NCBI RefSeq assembly: GCF_017874735.1
Contig: NZ_JAGGLV010000023.1
Span: 1-64,000 of the forward strand
DNA length: 64,000 nucleotides
Direction: 5' to 3'
From: Paenibacillus silagei
GTDB lineage: Bacteria; Bacillota; Bacilli; Paenibacillales; Paenibacillaceae
A model generated the notes under the pieces. The model made no database searches. It was not told the origin of the DNA and was given only the letters and a program-made list of their open reading frames with translations. Position numbers and translations under genes: made by a program. This document shows positions 9,316 to 16,728 of this stretch, piece by piece (position 1 is the stretch's first letter; each line of letters opens with the position of its first letter).

Positions 9316-9888
9316 ATGATGGAATTATTGAAACAGCGGATATTGGAGGAAGGGATTGTCGTCTCGGATCAGGTGCTGAAGCTGGACGGACTGCTCAACC
9401 ACCAGGTAGATCCGATGCTGACGATGGAAATGGGACGGGAATTTGCCCGCAGATTTGCTGAGGCTGGAGTTACTCGCGTAGTGACTGTGGAATCCTCGGG
9501 GATTGCCGTGGCATTTGCCACCGCTTATGAGATGAAGGTGCCGCTGGTGTTTGCCCGGCGCAAAAAAACGCTGCTGGCAGATCCCGACGCTCTGTGTGAA
9601 CGGGTTCCATCTTTTACCAAAGGGATTGTTACGGACATTATGCTGTCCCGCCAGTTCATCTCGGAGGATGACAAAATCCTCTTCATCGATGATATTATCG
9701 CCAATGGCGACGCGGCGCGCGGCCTGATTAAGATTATCCAGCGTTCAGGTGCCGAGCTGGTGGGCCTTGGCGTAGTGGTCGAAAAAAGCTTCCAGGCCGG
9801 TGCCCGCACGATCCGGGAACAGGGAATCCGTCTGGAGTCTCTTGTTGATATCACCTCTCTTAATGACGGGACGATTGTTTTTGGATAA
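9316..9888 (+). CDS. xpt: Xanthine phosphoribosyltransferase
   Basis: Transfers the phosphoribosyl group of PRPP to xanthine to make XMP in purine salvage. 190 aa, the usual size. The PRPP-binding loop is ILFIDDIIANGDAARGL (about residues 124-140), and the N-terminal LLKQRILEEGIVVSDQVLKLD and VVTVESSGIAVA segments match Xpt. The ATG follows GGAGG by 6 bp. In Bacillus xpt is cotranscribed with the permease pbuX; here no permease gene follows. Confidence 0.92.
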   Translation: MMELLKQRILEEGIVVSDQVLKLDGLLNHQVDPMLTMEMGREFARRFAEAGVTRVVTVESSGIAVAFATAYEMKVPLVFARRKKTLLADPDALCERVPSFTKGIVTDIMLSRQFISEDDKILFIDDIIANGDAARGLIKIIQRSGAELVGLGVVVEKSFQAGARTIREQGIRLESLVDITSLNDGTIVFG

Positions 9889-9936
9889 GGCTGAAGTGAC
9901 AATAACAGGAACACAGCCTATTTTTGAAACATCTGC

Positions 9937-9965
9937 TTTTCACCCTATAAGTTTTCCTTTATAAT
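9937..9965 (+). promoter_or_regulatory. Predicted sigma-A promoter
   Basis: TTTTCA (9937-9942), a 17-bp spacer and a perfect TATAAT (9960-9965) stand about 30 bp before the small gene at 9997. Confidence 0.5.
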
Positions 9966-9996
9966 AAAAATTAGACATGAGAGAGGAGGCGTCACA

Positions 9997-10314
9997 ATGG
10001 GGAATGAACCGGTGACAGAGCAATTTTTTATTGATAAACTAACCGAGGCTAAGGATCACTTCGAACGTGCGCTGGATTGCAAACACACGGAGTTCGACGA
10101 TTTGTATCCCTATATGATCGAACATCCTCAGTTTTTCTGGTACAAACGTTATGTTGCTTGGTCAGAGCTTTTGACAATCACAAGTTTGTGTGAAGAGCTG
10201 TCGTATAGCTGGAGACAGACATTCACAGAGCATCAGGTCGAATATCTGGAACAACGTGTGATGTCCGCTAAAGTTCTTGACTTCTGGTTTGAGAAGAATG
10301 AAGCGCTGATATAG
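9997..10314 (+). CDS. Conserved hypothetical protein (105 aa)
   Basis: A 105-aa soluble, acidic, aromatic-rich protein with no motif that I recognise. It has its own promoter (9937-9965), a strong AGAGGAGG ribosome binding site and a terminator at 10355, so it is a monocistronic unit. Composition (many Glu, Phe, Trp and Tyr, mostly predicted helix) suggests a small helical cytoplasmic protein. Function unknown. Confidence 0.7.
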   Translation: MGNEPVTEQFFIDKLTEAKDHFERALDCKHTEFDDLYPYMIEHPQFFWYKRYVAWSELLTITSLCEELSYSWRQTFTEHQVEYLEQRVMSAKVLDFWFEKNEALI

Positions 10315-10354
10315 GAACTTCATAAGACATACAGATTGCTTTTGAAAGATAACT

Positions 10355-10386
10355 AGACCCGGATGATTCTCATTTGGGTCTTTTTC
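10355..10386 (+). terminator. Intrinsic terminator
   Basis: AGACCC (10355-10360) pairs with GGGTCT (10376-10381) and is followed by TTTTT. It ends the unit starting at 9937. Confidence 0.65.
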
Positions 10387-10445
10387 ATGACCGGATTCAG
10401 GGTTAAATTGGACAAGCTAAGCACAGAGAGGGGACTAAGAATACT

Positions 10446-10667
10446 ATGATAAGTGATGAACAACTGGATGCCTACCGGATTTCCGGTGAGCGGATAAGAG
10501 TTGTACGCGACGGGCTGGCGAGCAATGATATCCGGGGAATCGTGCTGGCCTGGGACGAAACCCAGGTGATGATCCGGCGTCCGAACAAGCATGTGGTGAA
10601 GCTGGACCGGAGATACCTGTATCAGCCGGTGAGCGAGCCGAGACCGGAAGCCTATACCCCGGAATGA
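10446..10667 (+). CDS. Small hypothetical protein (73 aa)
   Basis: A 73-aa charged protein. The segment GIVLAWDETQVMIRRPNKHVVKLDR looks like two or three beta strands, as in small SH3-like or RNA-binding barrels, but this is only a structural impression. The ATG follows AGAGAGGGG by about 10 bp. The SDR gene starts 19 bp downstream, so they may be cotranscribed. Confidence 0.6.
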   Translation: MISDEQLDAYRISGERIRVVRDGLASNDIRGIVLAWDETQVMIRRPNKHVVKLDRRYLYQPVSEPRPEAYTPE

Positions 10668-10686
10668 GCGGAGAATGGAGGTCAAG

Positions 10687-11478
10687 ATGAGTCATCATCA
10701 TAAAATAGCGATAGTTACCGGAGGTGCAGGCGGAATCGGACGCTGCATCACCGAGGAATTACTGAAGGCCGGAGCAGTGGTTGCCTGCATCGATACGGAT
10801 CTTGCTGCCGGATGCTGGCTGGAGGCCAAGTATGGAAGAGAGCGTCTGTTCTTTTATCAGGGAGACATTGCGGAACAGCCGATGCTGGATGATTTCATCT
10901 CACAGGTAATCAGCCGCTACGGACAGGTGGATTACCTGATTAACAATGCCTGTATCAGCCGTAAAGGGCTGCAATCAGAATGCAGCTATGAGGATTTCGA
11001 GTATGTGCAGCGGATTGGAGTGACGGCGCCTTATTACCTGACGCTGCGGCTTAAGCCGCATTTTGCCCAAGGAGCCTCTATTGTGAATATCTCCTCCAGC
11101 CGGGAGCGGATGTCTCAGCCGGATACCGAGAGCTATACAGCGGCCAAAGGCGGGATCGGCGCATTGACCCACGCCCTTAGTGTAAGTCTTAGCGGCAAAG
11201 TGCGGGTTAATGCAATCAGCCCGGGTTGGATTGATACCACCGCTTATCACGGTACAGAGGAATCGGCAGAGCCGGTTCATACAGAGCCGGATCGGCTGCA
11301 GCATCCTGCGGGAAGGGTAGGAACTCCGGCGGATATCGCAGGCATGGTGCTGTTCTTGTGCAGTGAGGCTGCGGGATTCATAACGGGCGAGAATATTACA
11401 ATCGATGGCGGGATGGGCAAGCAGATGATCTACCATGGAGACGAAGGCTGGACCTATCAGCCTGGAGGACAACGATGA
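10687..11478 (+). CDS. SDR family NAD(P)-dependent oxidoreductase
   Basis: A classical short-chain dehydrogenase of about 263 aa. The cofactor site is VTGGAGGIGR near the N-terminus, the structural NNA motif is LINNACIS, and the catalytic Ser and Tyr-x3-Lys are in VNISSS and SYTAAKGG. The C-terminus has the FITGENITIDGGMG signature of glucose-dehydrogenase-like members. Substrate unknown. The ATG at 10687 sits 5 bp after GGAGGT; an ATG 12 bp upstream in the same frame is possible but less well placed. The stop overlaps the next gene by 4 bp. Confidence 0.85.
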   Translation: MSHHHKIAIVTGGAGGIGRCITEELLKAGAVVACIDTDLAAGCWLEAKYGRERLFFYQGDIAEQPMLDDFISQVISRYGQVDYLINNACISRKGLQSECSYEDFEYVQRIGVTAPYYLTLRLKPHFAQGASIVNISSSRERMSQPDTESYTAAKGGIGALTHALSVSLSGKVRVNAISPGWIDTTAYHGTEESAEPVHTEPDRLQHPAGRVGTPADIAGMVLFLCSEAAGFITGENITIDGGMGKQMIYHGDEGWTYQPGGQR

Positions 11479-12152
11479 AGCTGCCTATAATTAAAAATGC
11501 CGGGGAACTAGCCGCGCTGGTGCGGGAGATCGGTTACCTGCCCATGTTCCGCTGCGAGATCGCAGGCTTCTCTCTGGAGGAATGCACTCCTGCGGGCTAC
11601 TGGTTCGTGAAGGGTGTAGAAGGGCCGTGGGAGTGGCGCGAGGAGATTGCGGCCGGGGGCGAGATCGCTTATGCGAAGCTCTTTAACAAGAAGGCCGGGT
11701 TCATCAGCAGAGAATGGTACCCGGACTTCGCCAATTACCGCCGGGACGGTTATGATTTCGATGCCAGATATGATGACGGACTGGCCTCTATGGCCAGCAA
11801 ACGAATCATGGATGTGCTGCTGGAGCATGAGGCGGGGCTGCTCTCCAGTGATCTTAAAGGGTTGTCCGGCTTCGCGGTCAAAGGTGCCAAAGGCTTCGAC
11901 ACAGCCATGACGCTGCTCCAGATGCAGACCTACATTACAGCCAGCAAATTCGAGTATAAGCAGGACAAGCATGGCCGTCCTTACGGCTGGGGAATCGGGC
12001 GTTATGCCGTGAGCGAGCATGTATTTGGGGCAGACTATGTGACTTCGCGTTACAATGATCAGCCAGTGTCATCCAGGGAGCGGATTATGGAGCATACGGC
12101 CAAGCTGTTCCCGGAGGCAGGATCGAAGCAGCTGGAGAGGGTTCTAAAGTAA
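11475..12152 (+). CDS. AlkZ-related protein (225 aa)
   Basis: Translationally coupled (ATGA overlap) to the SDR gene. The 225-aa product has the pattern EIGYLPMFRCEIAGFSLEE ... YWFVKG, which I recall from small proteins annotated as AlkZ-related, a partial relative of the AlkZ/YcaQ interstrand-crosslink glycosylase family. No catalytic QxQ-type motif of full AlkZ can be confirmed, so DNA-glycosylase activity is not claimed. The middle contains RIMDVLLEHEAGLLSSDLKGLSGF, a plausible winged-helix segment. It is followed directly by the 51-bp repeat array. Confidence 0.6.
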   Translation: MKLPIIKNAGELAALVREIGYLPMFRCEIAGFSLEECTPAGYWFVKGVEGPWEWREEIAAGGEIAYAKLFNKKAGFISREWYPDFANYRRDGYDFDARYDDGLASMASKRIMDVLLEHEAGLLSSDLKGLSGFAVKGAKGFDTAMTLLQMQTYITASKFEYKQDKHGRPYGWGIGRYAVSEHVFGADYVTSRYNDQPVSSRERIMEHTAKLFPEAGSKQLERVLK

Positions 12153-12201
12153 GGACGGGCGTCGAACTGGTGAACGGCAGGAAGGGACCGGGTTGCCGTT
12201 T

Positions 12202-12471
12202 GGGCCAAATGTATGCGAAAAACCGATTACAATTGCTCGCGTGGAGGTACCAGGGCCAAATGTAATCGAAAAACCGATTACAATGGGTCGTGTGGAGGTA
12301 CCTGGACCAAATGTAATCAAAAAACCGATTACAATGGGTCGTGTGGAGGTACCAGGGCCAAATGTAATCGAAAAACCGATTACAATGGCTCGCGTGGAGG
12401 CACCTGGGCCAGATGTAATCGAAAAACCGATCACATTCCGCTCTGCGGAGGCACCTGGTCCAAATGTATGC
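12202..12471. repeat. 51-bp tandem repeat array, five units plus a partial sixth
   Basis: Units begin at 12202, 12253, 12304, 12355, 12406 and 12457, exactly 51 bp apart. Most units contain a perfect 8-bp inverted repeat, TGTAATCG and CGATTACA around an AAAAAC loop; the first unit has TGTATGCG instead. GGTACC boxes mark several unit borders. Because 51 is a multiple of three and the unit lacks stops, a frame from 12193 (TTG) to 12567 stays open and would encode a 17-residue repeat starting GPNVIEKPIT. No good ribosome binding site precedes it. The interval 12153-12612 has no other gene. Confidence 0.9.
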
Positions 12472-12547
12472 CGCCTGTACTCCAGACGACAAAGTCTAAT
12501 CAAACCACTCCCCGTCAAAGTATCATATATTGATCTGCACCCGCACC

Positions 12548-12579
12548 AAGAGCCTCGTCCAGAATAGGACGAGGCTCTT
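12548..12579. terminator. Bidirectional hairpin terminator
   Basis: AAGAGCCTCGTCC (12548-12560) and GGACGAGGCTCTT (12567-12579) form a perfect 13-bp stem with a 6-nt loop between the convergent genes at 11475 and 12613. T tracts on both sides are short. Confidence 0.6.
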
Positions 12580-12612
12580 ATGTCAGCAGTACAATCCATT
12601 ACAAGGTGCGGC

Positions 12613-13071
12613 TTAGATGGTCATGGCCAACTGTTCGACTTGTTCTTCCCGGGGAAGGACGGAGGCAAGCTCGGCACCCAGTCCGAGGTAGGCACGCATA
12701 CGCTGCATCATTTCATTACGGAAGCCGGGCCATAGAATATGGATCTCGCCAACATAGCCCCGGCAGTTATACTCGGCGGTAACTCCGCGCTGATCCTGGC
12801 GCACAGTGCTGATCTTGAGCTGGCTCACGGTAAGCTCGCGGGTAACCTCCTGCAGCATCAGGGATGTCTTCTTGGTAGCGCTGGATACCAGCTCCATGTA
12901 GAGCTGGGGAGTCTTGAACAGACCGCTCTTGCCGATGGCACGGCAGTCCCGTTCAAATACTTTATGAATAAACGTTAGCAGCAGATAGCTTCTGACCAGG
13001 GACAATTCATCTTTGGTTATATTCTCAGGGATGGTTGGTGTAGTTAGGGGGTGTCTCTTGGTAATCGCCAT
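12613..13071 (-). CDS. Conserved hypothetical protein (152 aa)
   Basis: A 152-aa soluble protein that I do not recognise. The C-terminal half (GVTAEYNCRGYVGEIHILWPGFRNEMMQRMRAYLGLG) alternates strands and helix; the N-terminal half is helical and contains a long basic stretch. There is no signal peptide or membrane helix. It is monocistronic: tRNA-Leu lies divergently upstream and the hairpin at 12548-12579 downstream. The size and isolated context suggest a housekeeping or regulatory accessory protein, but there is no direct evidence. Confidence 0.7.
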   Translation of the reverse strand: MAITKRHPLTTPTIPENITKDELSLVRSYLLLTFIHKVFERDCRAIGKSGLFKTPQLYMELVSSATKKTSLMLQEVTRELTVSQLKISTVRQDQRGVTAEYNCRGYVGEIHILWPGFRNEMMQRMRAYLGLGAELASVLPREEQVEQLAMTI

Positions 13072-13186
13072 TATAAATCACCTCATTTATAGTATGCGAA
13101 CCTTTGTTCTCATTATACACCGAATCCGCAAATAAAAGCAATATTTTACTTGCAATTTATGGATAGCAATTTACAATAAAATAAAC

Positions 13187-13215
13187 TTGACTCCATAATT
13201 CAGGCATGGTAAGAT
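13187..13215 (+). promoter_or_regulatory. Predicted promoter of tRNA-Leu
   Basis: TTGACT (13187-13192), a 17-bp spacer and TAAGAT (13210-13215), about 36 bp before the tRNA. Confidence 0.55.
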
Positions 13216-13251
13216 CTATCTTGTGACTGCGAAAGCAAGTCAACTGAATAT

Positions 13252-13335
13252 GCGGTCATGGCGGAATTGGCAGACGCGCTGGCTTCAGGTGCCAGTGGTA
13301 GCAATATCGTGGAGGTTCGAGTCCTCTTGACCGCA
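13252..13335 (+). tRNA. tRNA-Leu (anticodon CAG)
   Basis: An 84-nt class II tRNA. Acceptor arms GCGGTCA (13252-13258) and TGACCGC (13328-13334) pair perfectly with A as discriminator; the anticodon stem CTGGC/GCCAG encloses loop TTCAGGT, giving anticodon CAG, which reads CUG. The variable arm is long, and the T-arm contains GGTTCGAGTCC. The CCA end is not encoded. It has its own promoter and terminator. Confidence 0.95.
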
Positions 13336-13352
13336 TCATAGGTAACATCAAC

Positions 13353-13399
13353 ACAGGTTCTTGTGTCACTTATTTAAGTGATATAAGAACCTGTTTTTG
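13353..13399 (+). terminator. Intrinsic terminator of the tRNA-Leu unit
   Basis: ACAGGTTCTT (13353-13362) pairs with AAGAACCTGT (13385-13394), with an inner CACTTA/TAAGTG stem, followed by a T tract. Confidence 0.75.
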
Positions 13400-13498
13400 C
13401 GTTCAGCAATTCATTTATTTCATTTTAATATGACAGAATGTAGTCATGTTAGGCATGCTATTGTTTTCTAGTCATTTGAAAAGGAGGGACTTGATCAA

Positions 13499-13843
13499 GT
13501 GGAAGAAATGAAGAAGAGCCTGAGCTTCAATGAGATTGTTGAGCGTTCCCTCGTTATAAGAGAATGCTATCACAGACTGGAGCAGCAGCATCACGGGACC
13601 CAGTGGAGTGTGGAAGAGGATGCGCTTGCTTTTTTGACAGATGCCGGGTTAGTGGGCCGGTTGACGATGTCTGAGCAGAAGCGTTGGCCCAAAGGCGGCG
13701 AAACCCGGTCTGAGCTGCAACATAAGCTTAGCGAGTGTATCTGGTGGCTAATTATTCTGGCGGAGCGGATGGAGGTTGATATCAGTGAATCCATGGAGGT
13801 CTTCCTGTCCTCATTCGAAGATCAGAATCCTTCATCAGTATAA
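13499..13843 (+). CDS. MazG-like protein
   Basis: A 114-aa all-helical protein. The segment SELQHKLSECIWWLIILAERMEVDI resembles the second half of the MazG nucleotide pyrophosphohydrolase fold, where acidic residues bind Mg2+, and I recall similar short Bacillota proteins annotated as MazG-like. The usual EExxE metal motif is reduced here, so hydrolase activity is uncertain. The GTG start at 13499 follows AAGGAGGG by about 10 bp. The last 22 bp overlap the end of the convergent tetR pseudogene. Confidence 0.55.
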   Translation: MEEMKKSLSFNEIVERSLVIRECYHRLEQQHHGTQWSVEEDALAFLTDAGLVGRLTMSEQKRWPKGGETRSELQHKLSECIWWLIILAERMEVDISESMEVFLSSFEDQNPSSV

Positions 13844-14304
13844 GCCGATACCCCTCTTGAATATAAATTCTCCGCTAACTTGATGAATTCTTCTGAGGGT
13901 AGATCCTTATCTCTTTGGAGCCAAAGACGAAATAAAGAATGGGTCGTCGTCAGATAGAACTCAATGAAGTACGGCGTTAAGGCATGGTTTTGCGGAAGGT
14001 TCAGGTATTGCTCCATGGGGATGTCTTTTTTGTCCAGACAAGAGAGCGCATCTTGTACCGAATGCATAGACAGCTCTTTATCGGCAAGTTCTGTTTTGAT
14101 GTCAAGGAGCAAGTTACTTTCAACAGCGTCCAGCAATTCGTAAATATCAGTAAAATATTGATAAAAGGTACTGCGGTTATACCCTGACCGGTTGGAGATT
14201 TCCTGAATGGAAATTTTCTCAACCGGCTTTTGGCTGTATAGCTCACAAAAAACTTCTATAAATCTTTATCTTGTTTTCTCTGTGATTTGAGGTTGTTTTT
14301 TCAT
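13822..14304 (-). pseudogene. TetR/AcrR family regulator, interrupted by an in-frame stop
   Basis: The minus-strand reading from ATG 14304, after a CAGGAGGGA ribosome binding site, gives a typical TetR N-terminus, MKKQPQITEKTR, then TAA at 14268-14266, then continues in the same frame with RFIEVFCELYSQKPVEKIS and the helix-turn-helix IQEISNRSGYNRSTFYQYF. The frame runs on through DIYELLDAVESNLL to a normal C-terminal domain ending at 13822. A single base change in a Gln codon (CAA or CAG to TAA) explains the break. Restart downstream (a TTG near 14136) would lose the DNA-binding domain. The likely target is the divergent reductase gene. Confidence 0.75.
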
Positions 14305-14360
14305 GTGTCCCTCCTGCTGGTGTATAAGATATCATCCGACAGATATTAAAAAATTGATGA

Positions 14361-14389
14361 TTGATCAAGGAATCATAAAGCTTTATGAT
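14361..14389 (+). promoter_or_regulatory. Promoter with overlapping palindromic operator
   Basis: TTGATC (14361-14366), 17 bp, TATGAT (14384-14389) form a promoter for the reductase gene. A perfect 18-bp palindrome, ATCATAAAGCTTTATGAT (14372-14389), covers the -10 box, and a second dyad, ACAACATGTTGT, lies at 14398-14409. Both fit operators for the adjacent TetR regulator. Confidence 0.5.
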
Positions 14390-14449
14390 CGCATCATACA
14401 ACATGTTGTTGGATGATCATACGGAAATATGAATCGGCGGGGTGGTAAG

Positions 14450-15340
14450 ATGTCAGCAAAGCAAGAAAGAATTTTAATTTTCGGTGCAGGTGTGATCGGA
14501 AGCATCTATGCAATGAAGCTTATGGAAGCCGGGTTTGACGTTAGCCTGTTTGCACGTTCGGACAGATTCAGATCTTTACAAGAAAAAGGTCTGCAATACC
14601 ATGACAAAGGTACAGTCAGATCGATTCCGGTGAAGGTTATAGATACACTCGAAAATGATGATGTATACGATTATATTTTCGTTACCGTCCGTTATGACCG
14701 GGCCGAATCCGCGTTGTTAGCACTAAAGGATAATCAAAGCCCGAATATCGTTACGATGACCAATAGCTCGATTGGGTTTTCTTCGTGGCGTGGGATTGTA
14801 GGGGGTAGACTTTTACCTGCTTTTCCCGGCTTCGGCGGACAGATTAAAGATGGGGTCCTGTACGCCCGGTTCATGCCCAAGTTTCTAGTGGCCACCTCAT
14901 TTGGCGAAGTGAACGGCGCAGTGACGCAGCGCGTCTTAAAGCTCGCACAAGTATTTCAAGCCGCCAAGCTTCCTTACGTTATCAAAAAGGATATGCAGGC
15001 GTTTCTAATCACCCATTCCGTATCCGACATTGCTCTGCTGGGCAGTTTGTACGGCGGAAACGCAGACCCGGCCCGAACCCGAAAGAAGGCACGTCAAATA
15101 ACAGTTACTCTCAAAGCGTACCTCAGGAAAATAAAACAAGCGGGTGTTGCCGTTGATCCGCCACTTTTCACAATAGTCCCAAAGCTCCCAAGCTTCATAT
15201 TGGATGTTCTCTTCATTGCTTGGCTACGCACGAAAATGGTTAAAGATATGCTGCTGCCGGATTATGCGAATGCTGCGAACCAGGAGGTTGTGCAGCTGGA
15301 GAAGGATCTAACGAAATTTTTATCTATGCAAAACGGCTGA
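14450..15340 (+). CDS. Ketopantoate reductase (ApbA/PanE) family protein
   Basis: A 296-aa NADP-dependent reductase. The N-terminal Rossmann motif is ILIFGAGVIGSIYAMKL, followed by the ApbA-type DYIFVTVRYDRAESAL segment; the C-terminal half is the helical ApbA_C-like domain. True PanE enzymes reduce 2-dehydropantoate in coenzyme A synthesis, but the divergent TetR partner suggests a specialised 2-oxo-acid reductase. The ATG at 14450 follows GGGGTGG; an ATG seven codons upstream lacks a binding site. It stands alone after the palindromic promoter region. Confidence 0.75.
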   Translation: MSAKQERILIFGAGVIGSIYAMKLMEAGFDVSLFARSDRFRSLQEKGLQYHDKGTVRSIPVKVIDTLENDDVYDYIFVTVRYDRAESALLALKDNQSPNIVTMTNSSIGFSSWRGIVGGRLLPAFPGFGGQIKDGVLYARFMPKFLVATSFGEVNGAVTQRVLKLAQVFQAAKLPYVIKKDMQAFLITHSVSDIALLGSLYGGNADPARTRKKARQITVTLKAYLRKIKQAGVAVDPPLFTIVPKLPSFILDVLFIAWLRTKMVKDMLLPDYANAANQEVVQLEKDLTKFLSMQNG

Positions 15341-15434
15341 TGAATCGATTGTTCCGGTATTGTAACCTGTCTGTTTATTCTTTGCTTCCAGCGGATGGTA
15401 AGGTTGAAGGACTGAAGCAGGCGGGAGGCTTACC

Positions 15435-16061
15435 ATGATCACAAGATTAGGGATGATACTGAAAATATCCATATTGGCGGTCTGCCTGGCTGGATGCAGT
15501 CAGGCGGCAGAACCGGCAGGTGCGCAGCATGTTCCGGTCACTCCAGCACCACCATCAGAACATGCTAAGCAAGAGGAGAATCTGATTCCGCTCAATACCT
15601 CCGAACCTTTTATCGGGCGAATGGAGCTGGATCAGGCGACGGAGGAATTCATCTATGGAACCTGGAAGGTGGACAAGCTGCTGGGATTCGCGAATTCCTA
15701 TAATGACGCATCTGAATATCCGACAGGGCAGGACATCATTGGAGATGAGATTGTGATTCATCAGGATTACTTCTCCTCCAAGGGACTAGAGGGCTATGAA
15801 GCGTACCAATACGAGTTAACCAATCCCCGCTACAGCATAACCCAGAGACATTATAACAGGGATTCCTTTTACAGAGTGAACAAACTGGATCTGCCCATTA
15901 TCGGAATCAACGATGAAATGACAGTCATTGACATAGCGGAAGCTTCGCCGGGGCTGGGTATACCGCTAGGGTTCCTGGATGTGAATCATAGCAAACTGAT
16001 CCTGTGGATCGAAGCTGCCACGTTTGAGTTGATAAGAGTGGACGAATCGGGTAATAAGTAG
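15435..16061 (+). CDS. Lipoprotein, function unknown (208 aa)
   Basis: The N-terminus is a signal peptide with a lipobox, VCLAGCSQ, so the mature protein would be attached to the outer face of the membrane through the Cys. A Pro/Ala/Glu-rich linker follows (about residues 25-50), then a globular domain with the repeated pattern YGTWKVDKLLGF and GDEIVIHQDYF, which looks like a lipocalin-like beta barrel; this is an impression only. The ATG follows GGGAGG. A hypothetical gene lies 39 bp downstream and may be cotranscribed. Confidence 0.7.
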   Translation: MITRLGMILKISILAVCLAGCSQAAEPAGAQHVPVTPAPPSEHAKQEENLIPLNTSEPFIGRMELDQATEEFIYGTWKVDKLLGFANSYNDASEYPTGQDIIGDEIVIHQDYFSSKGLEGYEAYQYELTNPRYSITQRHYNRDSFYRVNKLDLPIIGINDEMTVIDIAEASPGLGIPLGFLDVNHSKLILWIEAATFELIRVDESGNK

Positions 16062-16100
16062 TTTAAGTACTGGAGTTTATAATGACAGGAGTGAGCGCAT

Positions 16101-16520
16101 ATGAGCTGGGATGTATTTATCATGAAAGAGAAGTACGATTTTGAAGCGCCGGAGGAGGAGCAGCCCCCAGTGCCTCCCCTGGGACAACGTGATGAAATCA
16201 TTGAGAAGCTGACCCGTCGTATACCGAATCTGGATTACCGGGATAAGGCTTGGGGCTTCCTTGAGGGCGAGGGGTATTCGATGGAGTTCAACACAGGCGA
16301 AGAGGAGCTCGTGAATTCCATCATGCTGCATGTCCGGGGCGGGGGAGCGGTGATGGAGACGATCCGTCTGGTCTGTGAGACACTGGAGGCTTATGCGCTG
16401 GATACATCGGATTCCGGCTATATCGACTTTGAGCAGCCTGAGCAAGCGGAGCAATCCTGGGAGCAATTTCAGCGGTATCGTGACCAGGTGATTAACCAGG
16501 TGATTAACAAGGATAACTGA
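16101..16520 (+). CDS. Conserved hypothetical protein (139 aa)
   Basis: A 139-aa acidic soluble protein. The pattern MSWDVFIMKEKYDFEAP then DEIIEKLTRRIPNLDYRDKAWGFLEGEGYSMEFN and a HVRGGGAV motif recalls a family of small Bacillota and Actinobacteria proteins of unknown role. A strand-rich centre and helical ends are likely. The start follows ACAGGAGTGAG. A terminator follows at 16535. The C-terminal VINQVINKDN is a short duplicated tail. Confidence 0.65.
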   Translation: MSWDVFIMKEKYDFEAPEEEQPPVPPLGQRDEIIEKLTRRIPNLDYRDKAWGFLEGEGYSMEFNTGEEELVNSIMLHVRGGGAVMETIRLVCETLEAYALDTSDSGYIDFEQPEQAEQSWEQFQRYRDQVINQVINKDN

Positions 16521-16534
16521 AGAATATAGACATG

Positions 16535-16576
16535 AACAGAGGCGCAGGATGGATTACATCTGCAGCCTCTGTTTTG
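16535..16576 (+). terminator. Intrinsic terminator
   Basis: AACAGAGGC (16535-16543) pairs with GCCTCTGTT (16565-16573), with GCAG/CTGC inside the stem, followed by a short T tract. Confidence 0.65.
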
Positions 16577-16628
16577 CGTTTTGAAGTGTTTGGAAATAAC
16601 ATGCAGAAGGGTATTGACGCCTAATGAA

Positions 16629-16699
16629 GTAGCATGTTAATATTTTCACGTGACAAACTAACATGTCAGTATACATAAATAGCATGTTAGCATGTTAAC
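16629..16699 (+). promoter_or_regulatory. Operator-like cluster, four copies of TARCATGTYA
   Basis: TAGCATGTTA occurs at 16630-16639, 16680-16689 and 16688-16697; the variant TAACATGTCA is at 16659-16668. The last two copies overlap. They sit 30-100 bp upstream of the transporter gene, the expected place for binding by the GntR-type regulator encoded at the end of the locus. Confidence 0.5.
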
Positions 16700-16728
16700 T
16701 CATTTATCCTACTTCAGGAGGTTATTTT

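Noticed and set aside
12202..12471. CRISPR array
   Set aside because: Units are contiguous copies of 51 bp without unique spacers, and no cas gene is near.
12144..12599. Minus-strand open frames across the 51-bp array
   Set aside because: They stay open only because the unit length is a multiple of three and lacks stops; no start signals, and substitutions do not favour their codon positions.
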